53,103 nucleotides of DNA from Klebsiella pneumoniae (GCA_945872365.1 CAMBZJ010000021.1:1-53103); one strand, 5' to 3'. Positions 24,476-32,720 are shown, counted from the first letter of the stretch. Notes: generated by a model from the letters alone, not told the origin. Program-made: numbers and translations.

Positions 24476-25639
24476 ATGGATCTCTCGTACACCGCCGACG
24501 AGGAGAAGTTCCGGCTCGACCTGCGCTCGCACCTCGAGAAGAGCGTGCCGCGCGACGAACCGCCGGAGGACCTCGACGCCGAGTTCGAGTGGATGTGCGC
24601 CTTCCAGCGACGCATGCACGAGGGCGGCTGGGTCGGCATCCATTGGCCGCGCGCCTACGGCGGCCGCGACGCCACCCCGATGCAGCAGGCGATCTTCGCC
24701 GAGGAGATGGCGCGGGCGCGCGCGCCGCAGTTCCCGAACCGGGTCGGGATCAACAACGTCGGCCCCACGCTCATGCACTTCGGGACCGAGGAGCAGCGCC
24801 GTCGTTTCATGCCCGGCATCCTGTCGGCCGAGGAGATCTGGTGCCAGCTCTACTCGGAGCCCGGCGCCGGATCGGACCTGGCGGCGCTGCGCACCCACGC
24901 GGTGCTCGACGGCGACGACTGGGTGGTCACCGGGCAGAAGGTCTGGACCAGCTACGCGCAGCACGCCCGCTGGGCGATCCTGCTCGCGCGCACCGACCCC
25001 GCGGCGCGCAAGCACCGCGGCATCTCCTACTTCATCGTCGACATGAAGTCGCCGGGCATCGAGATCCGGCCGCTGCGGCAGTTGAACGGCGCCTCCGAGT
25101 TCAACGAGGTATTCCTCGAGAACGTCCGCGTCCCGCGCTCGAACCTGATCGGCAAGCCCAACGAGGGCTGGCAGCTGACCCAGGTCACGCTCGCCCATGA
25201 GCGCGGTACCAACTACGCGATCAAGGAGCAGGTGCTGATGCGGATCGAGGTGGACGAGCTCCTCGAGCAGATCCGCCGCAGCGGCGCCTCGGACGACTCG
25301 CGGGTCCGCCAGCGTGCGGCGCAGCTCTTCCTCGAGACCGAGATCATGCGCTGCATGAACCTGCAGATGCTGACGCGGCTGGGCCGCGGCGTGACGCCGG
25401 GTGCCGAGACGTCGATCGTCAAGAACTTCTTCGCCGACCTCTCGCAGTCGATCGGCGACTTCGGCACGGAGATCCTCGGCCCGCATGCGCAGCTCATGCG
25501 GGGATCGCCGCACGCCGTCGCCGGGGGGCGTTTCGTCCTGCACCAGTTGTTCTCGCGCGCCGCCTCGATCGCGGGCGGCACGAACGAGATCCAGAAGAAC
25601 ATCATCGCGCAGCGCATGCTCGGGCTTCCCCGCGACTGA
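24476..25639 (+). CDS. Acyl-CoA dehydrogenase
   Basis: FAD-dependent alpha,beta-dehydrogenation of an acyl-CoA, 387 residues. The N-terminal helical domain (DLSYTADEEKFRLDLRSHLE) and the mid beta domain with QLYSEPGAGSDLAALRT and GQKVWTSYAQHARWAILLART, plus the C-terminal IAGGTNEIQKNIIAQRMLGLPR, are classic family blocks. It belongs to the FadE17/26-like group often seen in steroid and branched-acid catabolism of actinobacteria and deltaproteobacteria, by overall look. Spacing to neighbours is about 45 nt on each side, so one transcript is likely. Confidence 0.92.
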   Translation: MDLSYTADEEKFRLDLRSHLEKSVPRDEPPEDLDAEFEWMCAFQRRMHEGGWVGIHWPRAYGGRDATPMQQAIFAEEMARARAPQFPNRVGINNVGPTLMHFGTEEQRRRFMPGILSAEEIWCQLYSEPGAGSDLAALRTHAVLDGDDWVVTGQKVWTSYAQHARWAILLARTDPAARKHRGISYFIVDMKSPGIEIRPLRQLNGASEFNEVFLENVRVPRSNLIGKPNEGWQLTQVTLAHERGTNYAIKEQVLMRIEVDELLEQIRRSGASDDSRVRQRAAQLFLETEIMRCMNLQMLTRLGRGVTPGAETSIVKNFFADLSQSIGDFGTEILGPHAQLMRGSPHAVAGGRFVLHQLFSRAASIAGGTNEIQKNIIAQRMLGLPRD

Positions 25640-25687
25640 GGTCGCGGGTCCGATCGGCGCCCGGCGGAAACGAAGGGAAGGACCTCC

Positions 25688-26722
25688 ATGGGCCATGGCA
25701 AGGGGAGCATCGGAAACTTCTTCGAGGACTTCGAGGTCGGACGGGAGTCCGTTTGTGCCACACCGCGCGTACTGACGTCGGCCGAGACCGCCTGGCACAT
25801 CGCGACGACCAACGACCGGACGCCGCGCTTCTGCAACGCCGAGGGGCGCGTCCATCCGCTCATCGTGTTCCACACGGTGATCGCGCAGACCGTGCGCGAT
25901 GTTTCACTCAACGCGCGCGCCAACCTCGGCTACGCCGGCATGGTCTGGCGCGCACCCGTGTTCCACGGCGACGAGATCACCACCGGTATCCGCGTCGTCG
26001 GTCTCAAGGAGAACTCGAACAAGGAAACCGGCAACGTCTGGGTCGAGACGACCGGGCGCAACCAGCGCGGCGAAACCGTCCTCGAGTACACGCGCTGGGT
26101 CATGGTGCGCAAGCGCGACTCGTCGAAGGCGACGCCCTACCTGGAGGCGGCCGTCGTTCCCAGGCTGCCCGCCCAGGTGTCCGTCGCCGATCTGCCGAAG
26201 TTTCCGGGTCCGCTGCCGACGACCGTCCAGACCGGCGGTCGCTGGTTCTTCGAGGATTACGTCGTCGGCGAGCGGGTCTTCCACCACGACGGCATGACCG
26301 TGAACCACTCGGACCACATGTCGTACACCCGGCTGTTCCAGAACTCGGCGAAGGTGCACTTCGATGCGTTGCGTACGGATGGGAATCCGCTCGTCTACGG
26401 CGGCTTCCCGCTTTCGGTCGCCTACGCCCAGGCCTTCAACGGCTTCGAGAACCGCTCGGGCATCGTCGCGATGAACAGCGGTGCGCACGCCAACCCCTGC
26501 TACGCGGGCACGACGATCTACTCCTTCAGCGAGGTTCTCGAAGCCCACCCGACCGACGATGCGCGAGTCGGTGCGCTGCGGTTGCGGCTCGTCGGCGTGA
26601 AGGATCTCGACCCGGCGGAGAAGCCCGATTTCTCGATCCGGACCGAGGACGGCAAGCGCTATGACCCGCGCGTACTGCTCGACATGGATCTCTGGGAACT
26701 CGTGCCCCGGCGCGGCCGCTGA
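25688..26722 (+). CDS. Mesaconyl-CoA hydratase-like MaoC double-hotdog protein
   Basis: A 344-residue double-hotdog dehydratase. Its sequence resembles mesaconyl-CoA hydratase (beta-methylmalyl-CoA dehydratase): NFFEDFEVGRESVCATPR at the start, LIVFHTVIAQTVRDVSLNARANLGYA, and the very distinctive GLKENSNKETGNVWVETTGRNQRG. A second hotdog follows (RWFFEDYVVGERVFHHDGMTVNHSDHMSYTRLFQNSAKVHFD). In the ethylmalonyl-CoA pathway and 3-hydroxypropionate cycle that enzyme hydrates mesaconyl-C1-CoA; here it probably hydrates a related branched enoyl-CoA made by the upstream dehydrogenase. GGAAGGA precedes the ATG. It is the last gene of the run, followed by a strong terminator. Confidence 0.82.
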   Translation: MGHGKGSIGNFFEDFEVGRESVCATPRVLTSAETAWHIATTNDRTPRFCNAEGRVHPLIVFHTVIAQTVRDVSLNARANLGYAGMVWRAPVFHGDEITTGIRVVGLKENSNKETGNVWVETTGRNQRGETVLEYTRWVMVRKRDSSKATPYLEAAVVPRLPAQVSVADLPKFPGPLPTTVQTGGRWFFEDYVVGERVFHHDGMTVNHSDHMSYTRLFQNSAKVHFDALRTDGNPLVYGGFPLSVAYAQAFNGFENRSGIVAMNSGAHANPCYAGTTIYSFSEVLEAHPTDDARVGALRLRLVGVKDLDPAEKPDFSIRTEDGKRYDPRVLLDMDLWELVPRRGR

Positions 26723-26771
26723 GAGTGGCCCGGTCGCGCATCGGCGCGGCCGCCGGCAAACCGCAACGCAG

Positions 26772-26799
26772 AAGGGGCGCGCCCGCGGGCGCGCCCCTT
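26772..26799. terminator. Bidirectional terminator palindrome
   Basis: AAGGGGCGCGCCC (26772-26784) is repeated as a perfect reverse complement at 26787-26799 with a 2-nt centre; TTTGCTTCTT follows on the + strand and AAG-rich sequence lies on the other side. It separates the catabolic run from the convergent Cys-rich protein gene and can serve both. Confidence 0.8.
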
Positions 26800-26840
26800 T
26801 GCTTCTTCCGGCCGGGGCGACGTCGGCGTCGCCCGCGGGC

Positions 26841-27491
26841 TCACTCGCGGCAGGTGATCCGCTGGTTCGGGCTCACCCGGCACGGCGTCACGCCGTCGCT
26901 CGACGAGTAGGACGTGCTCTCGATCGAGACGATGAGCGGCGTGTCGCCCGAGGTCGGGTTCGGCCGCACGAAGCCCTGGTGCTTCACCCGCGCCGTCATC
27001 CGGACGTACTCGGTGCCGTCGGCCTTCGTGCGGCTGCGCAGGATGAGAACGCTGCCGGCCGGGTTCTTGCACCGCACGCCGTTGTTCGACGTGTCGGCAT
27101 TCTTGCCGAGCGGCGAGCACTCGCCACCGTCGAATACCTCTTCGTCACCCGTCCACGCCCCGGCGGTGGCCGCGACGCCCACGGTCGCGCCGTCGCGGTC
27201 GACCTCGCGGATGAAGGCCGAGGTGGGGCTGCTGCTCGTGATCTCGCCGATCGAGAGCCAGCTGTCGAGTCCATTGCCGACGCAGTCGGTGGGAAAGGCG
27301 CAGTCGGCGCTCGAGGTGCAGTCGATGCGGGTGTCGGCGCAGACCGCGTCCTTGCGCGGCCAGACGGTGACGGAGTTGGCCTGCAGCGCGATCGTCTGCG
27401 CGCCGGCCACGCGCACGGCGCCGGGCAGGAACGTCGAGGCGATGACGACGACTGCGGCGAGAAGGCCGCGCAATGTTCTCTTGTTGTCCAT
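26841..27491 (-). CDS. Secreted Cys-rich hypothetical protein
   Basis: A 216-residue exported protein with a good signal peptide (about residues 9-31, ending VAGAQT). The mature part has a CADTRIDCTSSADCAFPTDC segment like the Cys-rich insert of PilY1 in this window (DC-type spacing), and further Cys pairs near the C-terminus (CSPLG, CKNPAG, CRVSP, ITCRE), so disulfides are expected. No enzyme motif is seen. GAGGAA precedes the ATG. Such DC-rich surface proteins are frequent and uncharacterised in deltaproteobacteria-like genomes. Confidence 0.72.
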   Translation of the reverse strand: MDNKRTLRGLLAAVVVIASTFLPGAVRVAGAQTIALQANSVTVWPRKDAVCADTRIDCTSSADCAFPTDCVGNGLDSWLSIGEITSSSPTSAFIREVDRDGATVGVAATAGAWTGDEEVFDGGECSPLGKNADTSNNGVRCKNPAGSVLILRSRTKADGTEYVRMTARVKHQGFVRPNPTSGDTPLIVSIESTSYSSSDGVTPCRVSPNQRITCRE

Positions 27492-27549
27492 GGGTTCCTC
27501 GTCGGGAGTGCGGCGTCGGCGCGGGGCCGTCGCGGATCGGGGAGGCTGG

Positions 27550-27579
27550 ACGCTAGCGGGAGCGGTTGCCTCGCGTCAA
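27550..27579 (-). promoter_or_regulatory. Candidate sigma-70 promoter for Cys-rich secreted protein
   Basis: Reading on the minus strand, TTGACG (27579-27574), an 18-bp spacer, then TAGCGT (27555-27550). The start codon is about 52 nt below the predicted start of transcription. The -35 box is good, the -10 box is weak. Confidence 0.4.
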
Positions 27580-27594
27580 CGAATTTCGCCGCCC

Positions 27595-27620
27595 AAAAAC
27601 GCCCCGACGCGCCCTGGGCG
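27595..27620 (-). terminator. Intrinsic terminator of the small membrane-protein gene
   Basis: On the minus strand CGCCC (27620-27616), an 11-nt loop, GGGCG (27604-27600), then TTTTT (27599-27595). The stem is short but GC-only and the T5 tract follows directly. It lies 43 nt after the stop at 27663. Confidence 0.65.
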
Positions 27621-27662
27621 GGTTTTTCGACTCCGGCCGGACCTCGCCCCGGCGGGACCGAC

Positions 27663-28055
27663 TCAGGCGTCGCCCCGGCCGGGGCCCGCCAAGCGGTTCG
27701 AGGCAAAGAGGAAGAGGAGCCCGACGGCGACTTCGATCGCGATGAAGGTCCCGGCGAAGCCCGCGCCCTGGAGCGCCCAGGCGAGGGTGCGGGTGATCGC
27801 CGCGCCGCCGATGAGCGCGGCGGGAACCTGGAGCAGGCGTTCCCGGCCCGGCGCGGCGCCCAGCCAGGCCGTCAGGCCTGCGACCAGGAAGAATGACGCG
27901 AAGTCGCCGACCTGGGTGCTGCGCCCGATCCCGTCGAGGAGCGGCATCCCGAGCGACTCCGCCGCGCGGCCCGGTGCGAGGAGCCAGCCGAGTCCCTGGA
28001 TCGCGAAAAAGGCGCCCACGATCCGGACGATCGTGCGCAGCGTGTCGTTGGTCAT
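27663..28055 (-). CDS. Small four-segment membrane protein, DUF4345-like
   Basis: A 130-residue membrane protein with four hydrophobic segments (about residues 8-26, 50-65, 75-93 and 100-118). A LLAPGRAAESLGMPLLDG loop and STQVGDFASFFLVAG segment resemble the small DUF4345-type proteins; I am not sure of the family. AGGAGG precedes the ATG at good spacing. It lies downstream of the acyl-CoA synthetase gene on the same strand, 138 nt apart, and ends at an intrinsic terminator. Function unknown. Confidence 0.65.
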   Translation of the reverse strand: MTNDTLRTIVRIVGAFFAIQGLGWLLAPGRAAESLGMPLLDGIGRSTQVGDFASFFLVAGLTAWLGAAPGRERLLQVPAALIGGAAITRTLAWALQGAGFAGTFIAIEVAVGLLFLFASNRLAGPGRGDA

Positions 28056-28193
28056 CGGGACTCCTCCTGTTTGCCGCTCCGCCGTCGCGGACCCGGTCCG
28101 CTCGTCATCTCGGCCGCCGGTCGTGGCTTCCGCCGCCCGGCCGCATCGTGGACCGGACCGCGCGGCCCCGCAAGGGCGGGCGCCCGCGGCGGT

Positions 28194-30197
28194 TCAGCGG
28201 GCCACACGGATCGCGTCGAGTGCCGCGGGGTTGTCGAGCGCCGAGACGTCGCCGAGGGGCCGGCCGGGCGGTGCGGCGCCCGCGCCGGCACCGGTGTTCC
28301 CTTCGAGGTGTACCGCGCGGATCAGTCGACGCATGATTTTCGCGTTGCGCGTCTTGGGCAGTTCCGTCGCGAAGCGGATCGCCTCGGGCTTCATCGCCTT
28401 GCCGAGCCCGTCGACGACGCGGGCGATGAGCGTCGTGCGCAGCGCCTCGTCGGCGATCGCATCGCGCCGCGGCACGACGTAGCAAACGAGGGCGCCGCCC
28501 TTGACCGCGTGCGGCACCTCGATCGCCGCCGCCTCGACCACGTCGGGGTGCGCGACGAGCAGCGACTCGACCTCCGCCGGACCGAGCCGCTTGCCGGCGA
28601 TCTTGATCGTGTCGTCGGAGCGTCCCTCGATCGTCCATGGACCGTCCTCGTCGAGCCGCGCCCAGTCGCCGTGCACCCACAGTCCGGGCCAGCGCGACCA
28701 GTAGGTCTCCTCGTAGCGCGCGGGGTCGTTCCAGAAGCCGCGCGTCATGCCTGGCCAGGGGCGCCGCACGACGAGTTCGCCGACCGCTCCGCGCAGGGCC
28801 CGCCCGTTCTCGTCGAGCACGTCAGCGTCGATGCCGAGGATCGGGACCGAGAAGCTGCACGACTTGAGAGGGTGGAGCATCGTGCAGCCGAGGATGCCGC
28901 CGCCGATCTCGGTGCCGCCGCTGTAGTTCACGATCGGGCAACGGCCGCCGCCGACCACCCGGGCGAACCAGGCGTAGGGGGCGGGATTCCAGGCTTCCCC
29001 GCTCGAGCCCAGCACGCGCAGCGACGACAGGTCGTGGCGCCGTACGTGGTCGTCGCCCTTGTCCTCGAGCGCACGCACCACCGTCGGCGCGATGCCGAGG
29101 TGGGTCACACGGTGGCGCTCGACCATCGCCCACAGCCGGTCGGGGGCCGGGTGGTCGGGGACGCCTTCGAAGAGCACCATGCTCGCGCCGAGCAGAAGTG
29201 TACCGAGGATCTCCCACGGTCCCATGACCCAGCCGAGGTCGGTGACCCAGAGCATGCGATCGCCGGCCTCGACGTCGAAGCAGGTTGCCATGTCGGTCGC
29301 GATCTTGAGCGGGAAGCCGACCTGGGTCGCGACGACCCCCTTCGGGCGCCCGGTCGTCCCCGACGTGTACATCAGGAGCGCCGGGTCGTCGGCCGCGGTT
29401 TCGACCAGCGGCGGGCAGTCCCGGGTGGCGTCGGACGAGGGCCACCAGCGATCGCGTCCCTCGTTCCAGGGCAGTGCGTGTCCGCCCGCACCGTCGCGCA
29501 GGCGCGGCACGACGAGCACCGTCCGGACGCGGGCGCCGGCCATCTCGATCGCGCGGTCGGCGATCGCCTTCATCGGCACCGCGCCGCCGCGCCGCAGGAA
29601 GCCGTCGGCGGTGACCAGCAGTTTCGCCCCGGAGTCCTCCAGGCGCGTCGCGACTGCGTCGGCCCCGTAGCCGGAGAAGCACGGCACGGCGACCGCACCG
29701 AGGTGCAGTGCTGCGAGCAGCGCCGCCACCGCTTCGGGCACCATCGGCAGGAAGAGGGCGACGCGGTCGCCGTGGCCGACGCCGGCGGCGGCCATGGCGG
29801 CTGCGGCGCGGCGGGTCTCGTCGGCGAGTTCGCCGAGGGTCCAGGCGCGCGCGCTGCCGTCGTCGCCTTCCCAGATGATCGCCACGGCGTCGCGCCGCGC
29901 CGGCAACCAGGCGGTGAGGCAGGCCCGCGCGGCATTGAAGCGGCCGCCCGGAAACCAGTCGGGCCAGGCGGGGCCACGCGAGTCGTCGAGCACGCGGTGC
30001 GGTGCGACGAGCCACTCGAATCGCAGTTCACGCAGCAGCGCCGGCCAGAAATGCTCAGGGTCGCGCACCGAGATCGCGTGCAGCACCGCGTATCCCTCGG
30101 GCGTCGGCGGCAGGTCGAAGGACCGGAGCAGGCGCCCGAGCCGGCTCGTCGCCGCGGCCCCCGGGGCGGGTCGCCAGGTCCAGTCGCCTTCCGCCAT
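28194..30197 (-). CDS. Acyl-CoA synthetase (AMP-forming), acetyl/acetoacetyl-CoA synthetase type
   Basis: ATP-dependent CoA ligase of 667 residues. Motifs in order: the P-loop YTSGTTGRPKGVV, VTDLGWVMGPWE, the ATP/acyl motif YSGGTEIGGG, WVHGDWARLDEDG, the hinge GRSDDTIKIAGKRLGPAEVE, and the adenylation Lys in LPKTRNAKIMRR. A DPEHFWPALLRELRFEW N-terminal block is typical of acetyl-, propionyl- and acetoacetyl-CoA synthetases. ATG 30197 opens the family-like N-terminus; earlier in-frame starts add about 57 Arg-rich residues. It is divergent from the LLM oxidoreductase with a 30-bp palindrome in between. The substrate may be a short or branched acid. Confidence 0.9.
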   Translation of the reverse strand: MAEGDWTWRPAPGAAATSRLGRLLRSFDLPPTPEGYAVLHAISVRDPEHFWPALLRELRFEWLVAPHRVLDDSRGPAWPDWFPGGRFNAARACLTAWLPARRDAVAIIWEGDDGSARAWTLGELADETRRAAAAMAAAGVGHGDRVALFLPMVPEAVAALLAALHLGAVAVPCFSGYGADAVATRLEDSGAKLLVTADGFLRRGGAVPMKAIADRAIEMAGARVRTVLVVPRLRDGAGGHALPWNEGRDRWWPSSDATRDCPPLVETAADDPALLMYTSGTTGRPKGVVATQVGFPLKIATDMATCFDVEAGDRMLWVTDLGWVMGPWEILGTLLLGASMVLFEGVPDHPAPDRLWAMVERHRVTHLGIAPTVVRALEDKGDDHVRRHDLSSLRVLGSSGEAWNPAPYAWFARVVGGGRCPIVNYSGGTEIGGGILGCTMLHPLKSCSFSVPILGIDADVLDENGRALRGAVGELVVRRPWPGMTRGFWNDPARYEETYWSRWPGLWVHGDWARLDEDGPWTIEGRSDDTIKIAGKRLGPAEVESLLVAHPDVVEAAAIEVPHAVKGGALVCYVVPRRDAIADEALRTTLIARVVDGLGKAMKPEAIRFATELPKTRNAKIMRRLIRAVHLEGNTGAGAGAAPPGRPLGDVSALDNPAALDAIRVAR

Positions 30198-30225
30198 CGC
30201 CTCGGCTCGTAGTACGTCCGGGCGC

Positions 30226-30255
30226 GCCGCGGCAAACGCCGGCGTTTGCCGCGGC
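30226..30255. promoter_or_regulatory. Perfect 30-bp palindrome in divergent promoter region
   Basis: GCCGCGGCAAACGCC (30226-30240) is followed with no spacer by its exact reverse complement (30241-30255). It lies 28 nt upstream of the acyl-CoA synthetase start and 70 nt upstream of the LLM gene start, an ideal place for a dimeric or tetrameric repressor controlling both. No regulator gene is adjacent. It could also be a strong DNA cruciform or RNA hairpin. Confidence 0.7.
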
Positions 30256-30325
30256 TTTGCGAACGTCGTAGCCCGGAGTGTCGATGGTCGCTCCCCCCCG
30301 GGGCGACGCCCGGAGGAGGAGACGA

Positions 30326-31255
30326 ATGAAGGTCGGAGTCTTCGTGCCGCTCGTCGGCGACCCCGCAAGCCTGCCCGAAACGCTCGCGGTGGCTGCGACC
30401 ACCGCCGAGGCCGCCGGCTTCCACTCGCTGTGGTTCGCCGAGCATGTCGTGCTCTTCGATGCGCATCGCTCGCGCTACCCCTACTCGGAGGACGGCGCCT
30501 TTCCGATCGCGGGCGAGGACGGGCTTCTCGAACCCTTCGTCGCGATCGCCTACGCGGCGGCGATCACGAGCCGGATCCGTCTCGGCACCGGCGTCTGCCT
30601 CGTCCCGCAGCGCTCGGCCATCTACACGGCGAAGCAGGTCGCCGATTGCGACGTACTGTCGCGCGGGCGGGTCGACTTCGGCGTCGGCATCGGCTGGTTG
30701 CGCGAGGAATTCGAGGCACTCGACATGGACTTCGACGATCGCGCGGAGCGCTGCCGCGACGCGATCGGCGCGATGCGCTCGCTGTGGACCGACGCGCTGT
30801 CGAGCCACGACGGCGCGCTCATCCGTTTTCCCGAGTTGCGCATGTTCCCCAAGCCGGTGCAGCAGCCGCACCCGCCGATCATCTTCGGCGGCGACAGCGA
30901 CCCGGCGCTGCGGCGCACCGCGGACCTCGGCCAGGGCTGGTACGGCTTCAACCTGGCTCCCGACGCCGCGGCCGAGCGGGTGGAGCGCCTGACCGGGATG
31001 CTCGAGCGCCGCGGACGGCGCCGCTTGGACGTCGAGGTGAGCATCTGCCCCTACCTCCAGCCGAACCTGCGCGACGTCGCGGCTCTGCACGCCTACGCCG
31101 ACGCCGGCGTCGACCAGGTGATCCACCTGGCCGCGGGGCCCGACCCCGCCGCCATCCGGGCCGAGATCGAGCGCCTCGGCGCCGACCTCGTCGCGGCCGC
31201 CGAGGGGATCGCGACCCGTCGCCGGCTCCACGGCCACGGCCCGGGCCACGATTAG
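30326..31255 (+). CDS. LLM-class flavin/F420-dependent oxidoreductase
   Basis: Luciferase-like monooxygenase fold, 309 residues. It has MKVGVFVPLVGDP, the WFAEHVVLFD motif, RLGTGVCLVPQR, the GRVDFGVGIGWLREEFEALDMDFDDR block and PVQQPHPPIIFGG. This set is typical of the TIGR03619 F420-dependent LLM subgroup. The cofactor (F420 or FMN) cannot be proved here. GGAGGAGG lies 6 nt before ATG 30326. It is divergent from an acyl-CoA synthetase, so the two probably act in one pathway on a common organic acid or terpenoid substrate. Confidence 0.9.
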   Translation: MKVGVFVPLVGDPASLPETLAVAATTAEAAGFHSLWFAEHVVLFDAHRSRYPYSEDGAFPIAGEDGLLEPFVAIAYAAAITSRIRLGTGVCLVPQRSAIYTAKQVADCDVLSRGRVDFGVGIGWLREEFEALDMDFDDRAERCRDAIGAMRSLWTDALSSHDGALIRFPELRMFPKPVQQPHPPIIFGGDSDPALRRTADLGQGWYGFNLAPDAAAERVERLTGMLERRGRRRLDVEVSICPYLQPNLRDVAALHAYADAGVDQVIHLAAGPDPAAIRAEIERLGADLVAAAEGIATRRRLHGHGPGHD

Positions 31256-31265
31256 CGGGTTTCGC

Positions 31266-31290
31266 GGCCCGGCCCGGCCCGGCCCGGCCC
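31266..31290. repeat. GGCCC pentamer x5
   Basis: Five exact tandem copies of GGCCC lie directly after the LLM gene stop, followed by imperfect C-rich copies to about 31310. It is a simple repeat prone to slippage, with no evident function. Confidence 0.8.
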
Positions 31291-31351
31291 GCCCCGCCCG
31301 AGGGGACCGGTGGGACACCCCCCTCCGCGCCCGGCAAGCGCTTTTGCATCC

Positions 31352-31380
31352 TTTCCACGCCCGGGCGCTTGGCGTAAGCT
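31352..31380 (+). promoter_or_regulatory. Candidate sigma-70 promoter of DUF4397 lipoprotein gene
   Basis: TTTCCA (31352-31357), a 17-bp spacer, then TAAGCT (31375-31380), 57 nt before the GTG start. Each box matches about four of six consensus positions and the spacing is ideal. Confidence 0.4.
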
Positions 31381-31437
31381 CAGGGGTCCGTGGGGTGTCG
31401 ATCACCGGCGCTCCCCCGAATCGAAAGGACGATCGAC

Positions 31438-32154
31438 GTGAGACGTCTTGCCAGCATCGCCTTTGCCTTGGCGCTCCCCGCCCTGGCCGCGCTCGCACCC
31501 GGTTGCGGCGGCGGCGGCCCGACCAGCCTCCTCAGCCAGGGGGGCAAGGACTACGGGGCCATCCGCTTCATCAACGCCTCGCCGAACGCTCCGGGACTCG
31601 ACGCCTACTTGCGGGGCAACGAGTATGCGCACGACATCGTCTACGCGCAGGCGTCCGAGTACGTGCCGGTGAAGACCGGACAGCCCTACGCCGAGTTCAA
31701 GGTCACCGGGACCGACCAGACGGTGGCCGAGGCCGGGATCGGCATTGCGAAGAAGGGCAACTTCACCCTGATCGCGGTGAATCCGGCCTCCGAGATGGGA
31801 ACGCTCTTCGTCTCGGACGACTACGAGGCTCCGGCGAAGGGCAACGCGCGCTTGCGACTGCTCCACGTCGCGCCCGGTGCGGGCACCGTCGACGTCTACA
31901 TCACGGCGCCCGGCGCGAGCATCGCGGGGATCGAGCCGACCGTGGCCGACCTGGCCTACCTCGGCTCCTCGGGCTACCTCGAAGCGCCGGCCGCCACCTA
32001 CCAGTTGCGCATCTGTCCCGCGGGTACCAAGACGGTCGCGATCGACAGCGGTCCGGTCGCCTTGGCCGCCGGGCAGGTGCTCTCCGGGCTCGCGCTCGGG
32101 GATCCGCAGCGCGGCGTGCCCTTCTCGGCGCTCGTGCTCCAGGACCGCATCTGA
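31438..32154 (+). CDS. DUF4397-domain exported lipoprotein
   Basis: A 238-residue exported protein with a signal peptide (RRLASIAFALALPALAALAPGC) and a lipobox-like APGC, then a GGGG tether. The mature part has two DUF4397-like beta sandwich units: YGAIRFINASPNAPGLDAYLRGNE and ARLRLLHVAPGAGTVDVYITAPGASI, each starting with an R(F/L)-(I/L)(N/H)-(A/V)(S/A)P motif. The family is secreted and of unknown function, common in deltaproteobacteria. GTG 31438 follows GAAAGGAC, and earlier in-frame starts would put residues before the signal. It lies alone between a palindromic hairpin and a candidate promoter. Confidence 0.82.
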   Translation: MRRLASIAFALALPALAALAPGCGGGGPTSLLSQGGKDYGAIRFINASPNAPGLDAYLRGNEYAHDIVYAQASEYVPVKTGQPYAEFKVTGTDQTVAEAGIGIAKKGNFTLIAVNPASEMGTLFVSDDYEAPAKGNARLRLLHVAPGAGTVDVYITAPGASIAGIEPTVADLAYLGSSGYLEAPAATYQLRICPAGTKTVAIDSGPVALAAGQVLSGLALGDPQRGVPFSALVLQDRI

Positions 32155-32169
32155 AGCAAAGCGGGCGAG

Positions 32170-32193
32170 GGCGCCGGGCCGTGGCCCGGCGCC
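32170..32193. terminator. Hairpin between DUF4397 and NTF2-like genes
   Basis: GGCGCCGGGCC (32170-32180... arm ends before GT) pairs with GGCCCGGCGCC (32183-32193), an 11-bp stem with a 2-nt centre. It has no T-tract and lies in a 39-nt gap between convergent genes. Confidence 0.55.
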
Positions 32194-32700
32194 TCAGCGC
32201 CTGATCGGTCCCCGCGTCCAGTCGGGGCCGTGGCCCCAGTCGAGTCGGGTCGCCCGCTTCGGGTGATCCGGGTCGTGGCGCAGGCAGGCGTCTGCGTATT
32301 CCTTCATCGCGCGCTCGCGCCCGGCGAGCGAGTAGAAGTCCTCCTCCTGCCGCCACTTTCCCGACCCGGCGTAGTCGAGGATGGTCACCCCGGGGAAGTC
32401 GCAGGTCCCCCGTCCGCTCGGGTGATCGCGGCGGTTCTGCATGTAGACGACCACGCGGCCCTGCGCCGGGTCCACCATGTGCCACTCGTAGGCTGTGTAG
32501 ACCTCGGGGAAACGGCCCATGACGGGCACGATCCAGCGCCGGATGTTCTCGCGGCCCGTCATGTTCCCGTACATGTGCTCGACGTAGATCGCGTCCTCGG
32601 CGAAGAGGTCGACCCAGTCGTCCCAGCGCTCCTCGATCGCCCCGGTGCGCCAGTAGACGCGGAAGGCCTGCTCCAGTTCGTCGTGCGTCCATTCGCCCAT
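32194..32700 (-). CDS. NTF2-like / SnoaL-family protein
   Basis: A 168-residue protein with the cone-shaped NTF2 fold: THDELEQAFRVYWRTG, then WDDWVDLFAEDAIYVEHMYGNMTGRENIRRWI, which is the characteristic SnoaL/NTF2 pattern with the pocket residues, and a C-terminal YSLAGRERAMKEYADACLRHDPDH helix. Members include ketosteroid isomerase, scytalone dehydratase and polyketide cyclases. It follows the alcohol dehydrogenase gene on the same strand with a 20-nt gap, so they form a two-gene unit. GGGAGG precedes the ATG. A hydratase or isomerase acting on the dehydrogenase product is plausible. Confidence 0.82.
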   Translation of the reverse strand: MGEWTHDELEQAFRVYWRTGAIEERWDDWVDLFAEDAIYVEHMYGNMTGRENIRRWIVPVMGRFPEVYTAYEWHMVDPAQGRVVVYMQNRRDHPSGRGTCDFPGVTILDYAGSGKWRQEEDFYSLAGRERAMKEYADACLRHDPDHPKRATRLDWGHGPDWTRGPIRR

Positions 32701-32720
32701 CGCGAAGCCTCCCGCCGGAT

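Noticed and set aside
23003-25873. Open frame of about 956 codons on the minus strand
   Set aside because: It is antisense to the CoA-transferase, cyclase and acyl-CoA dehydrogenase genes, all with clear motifs.
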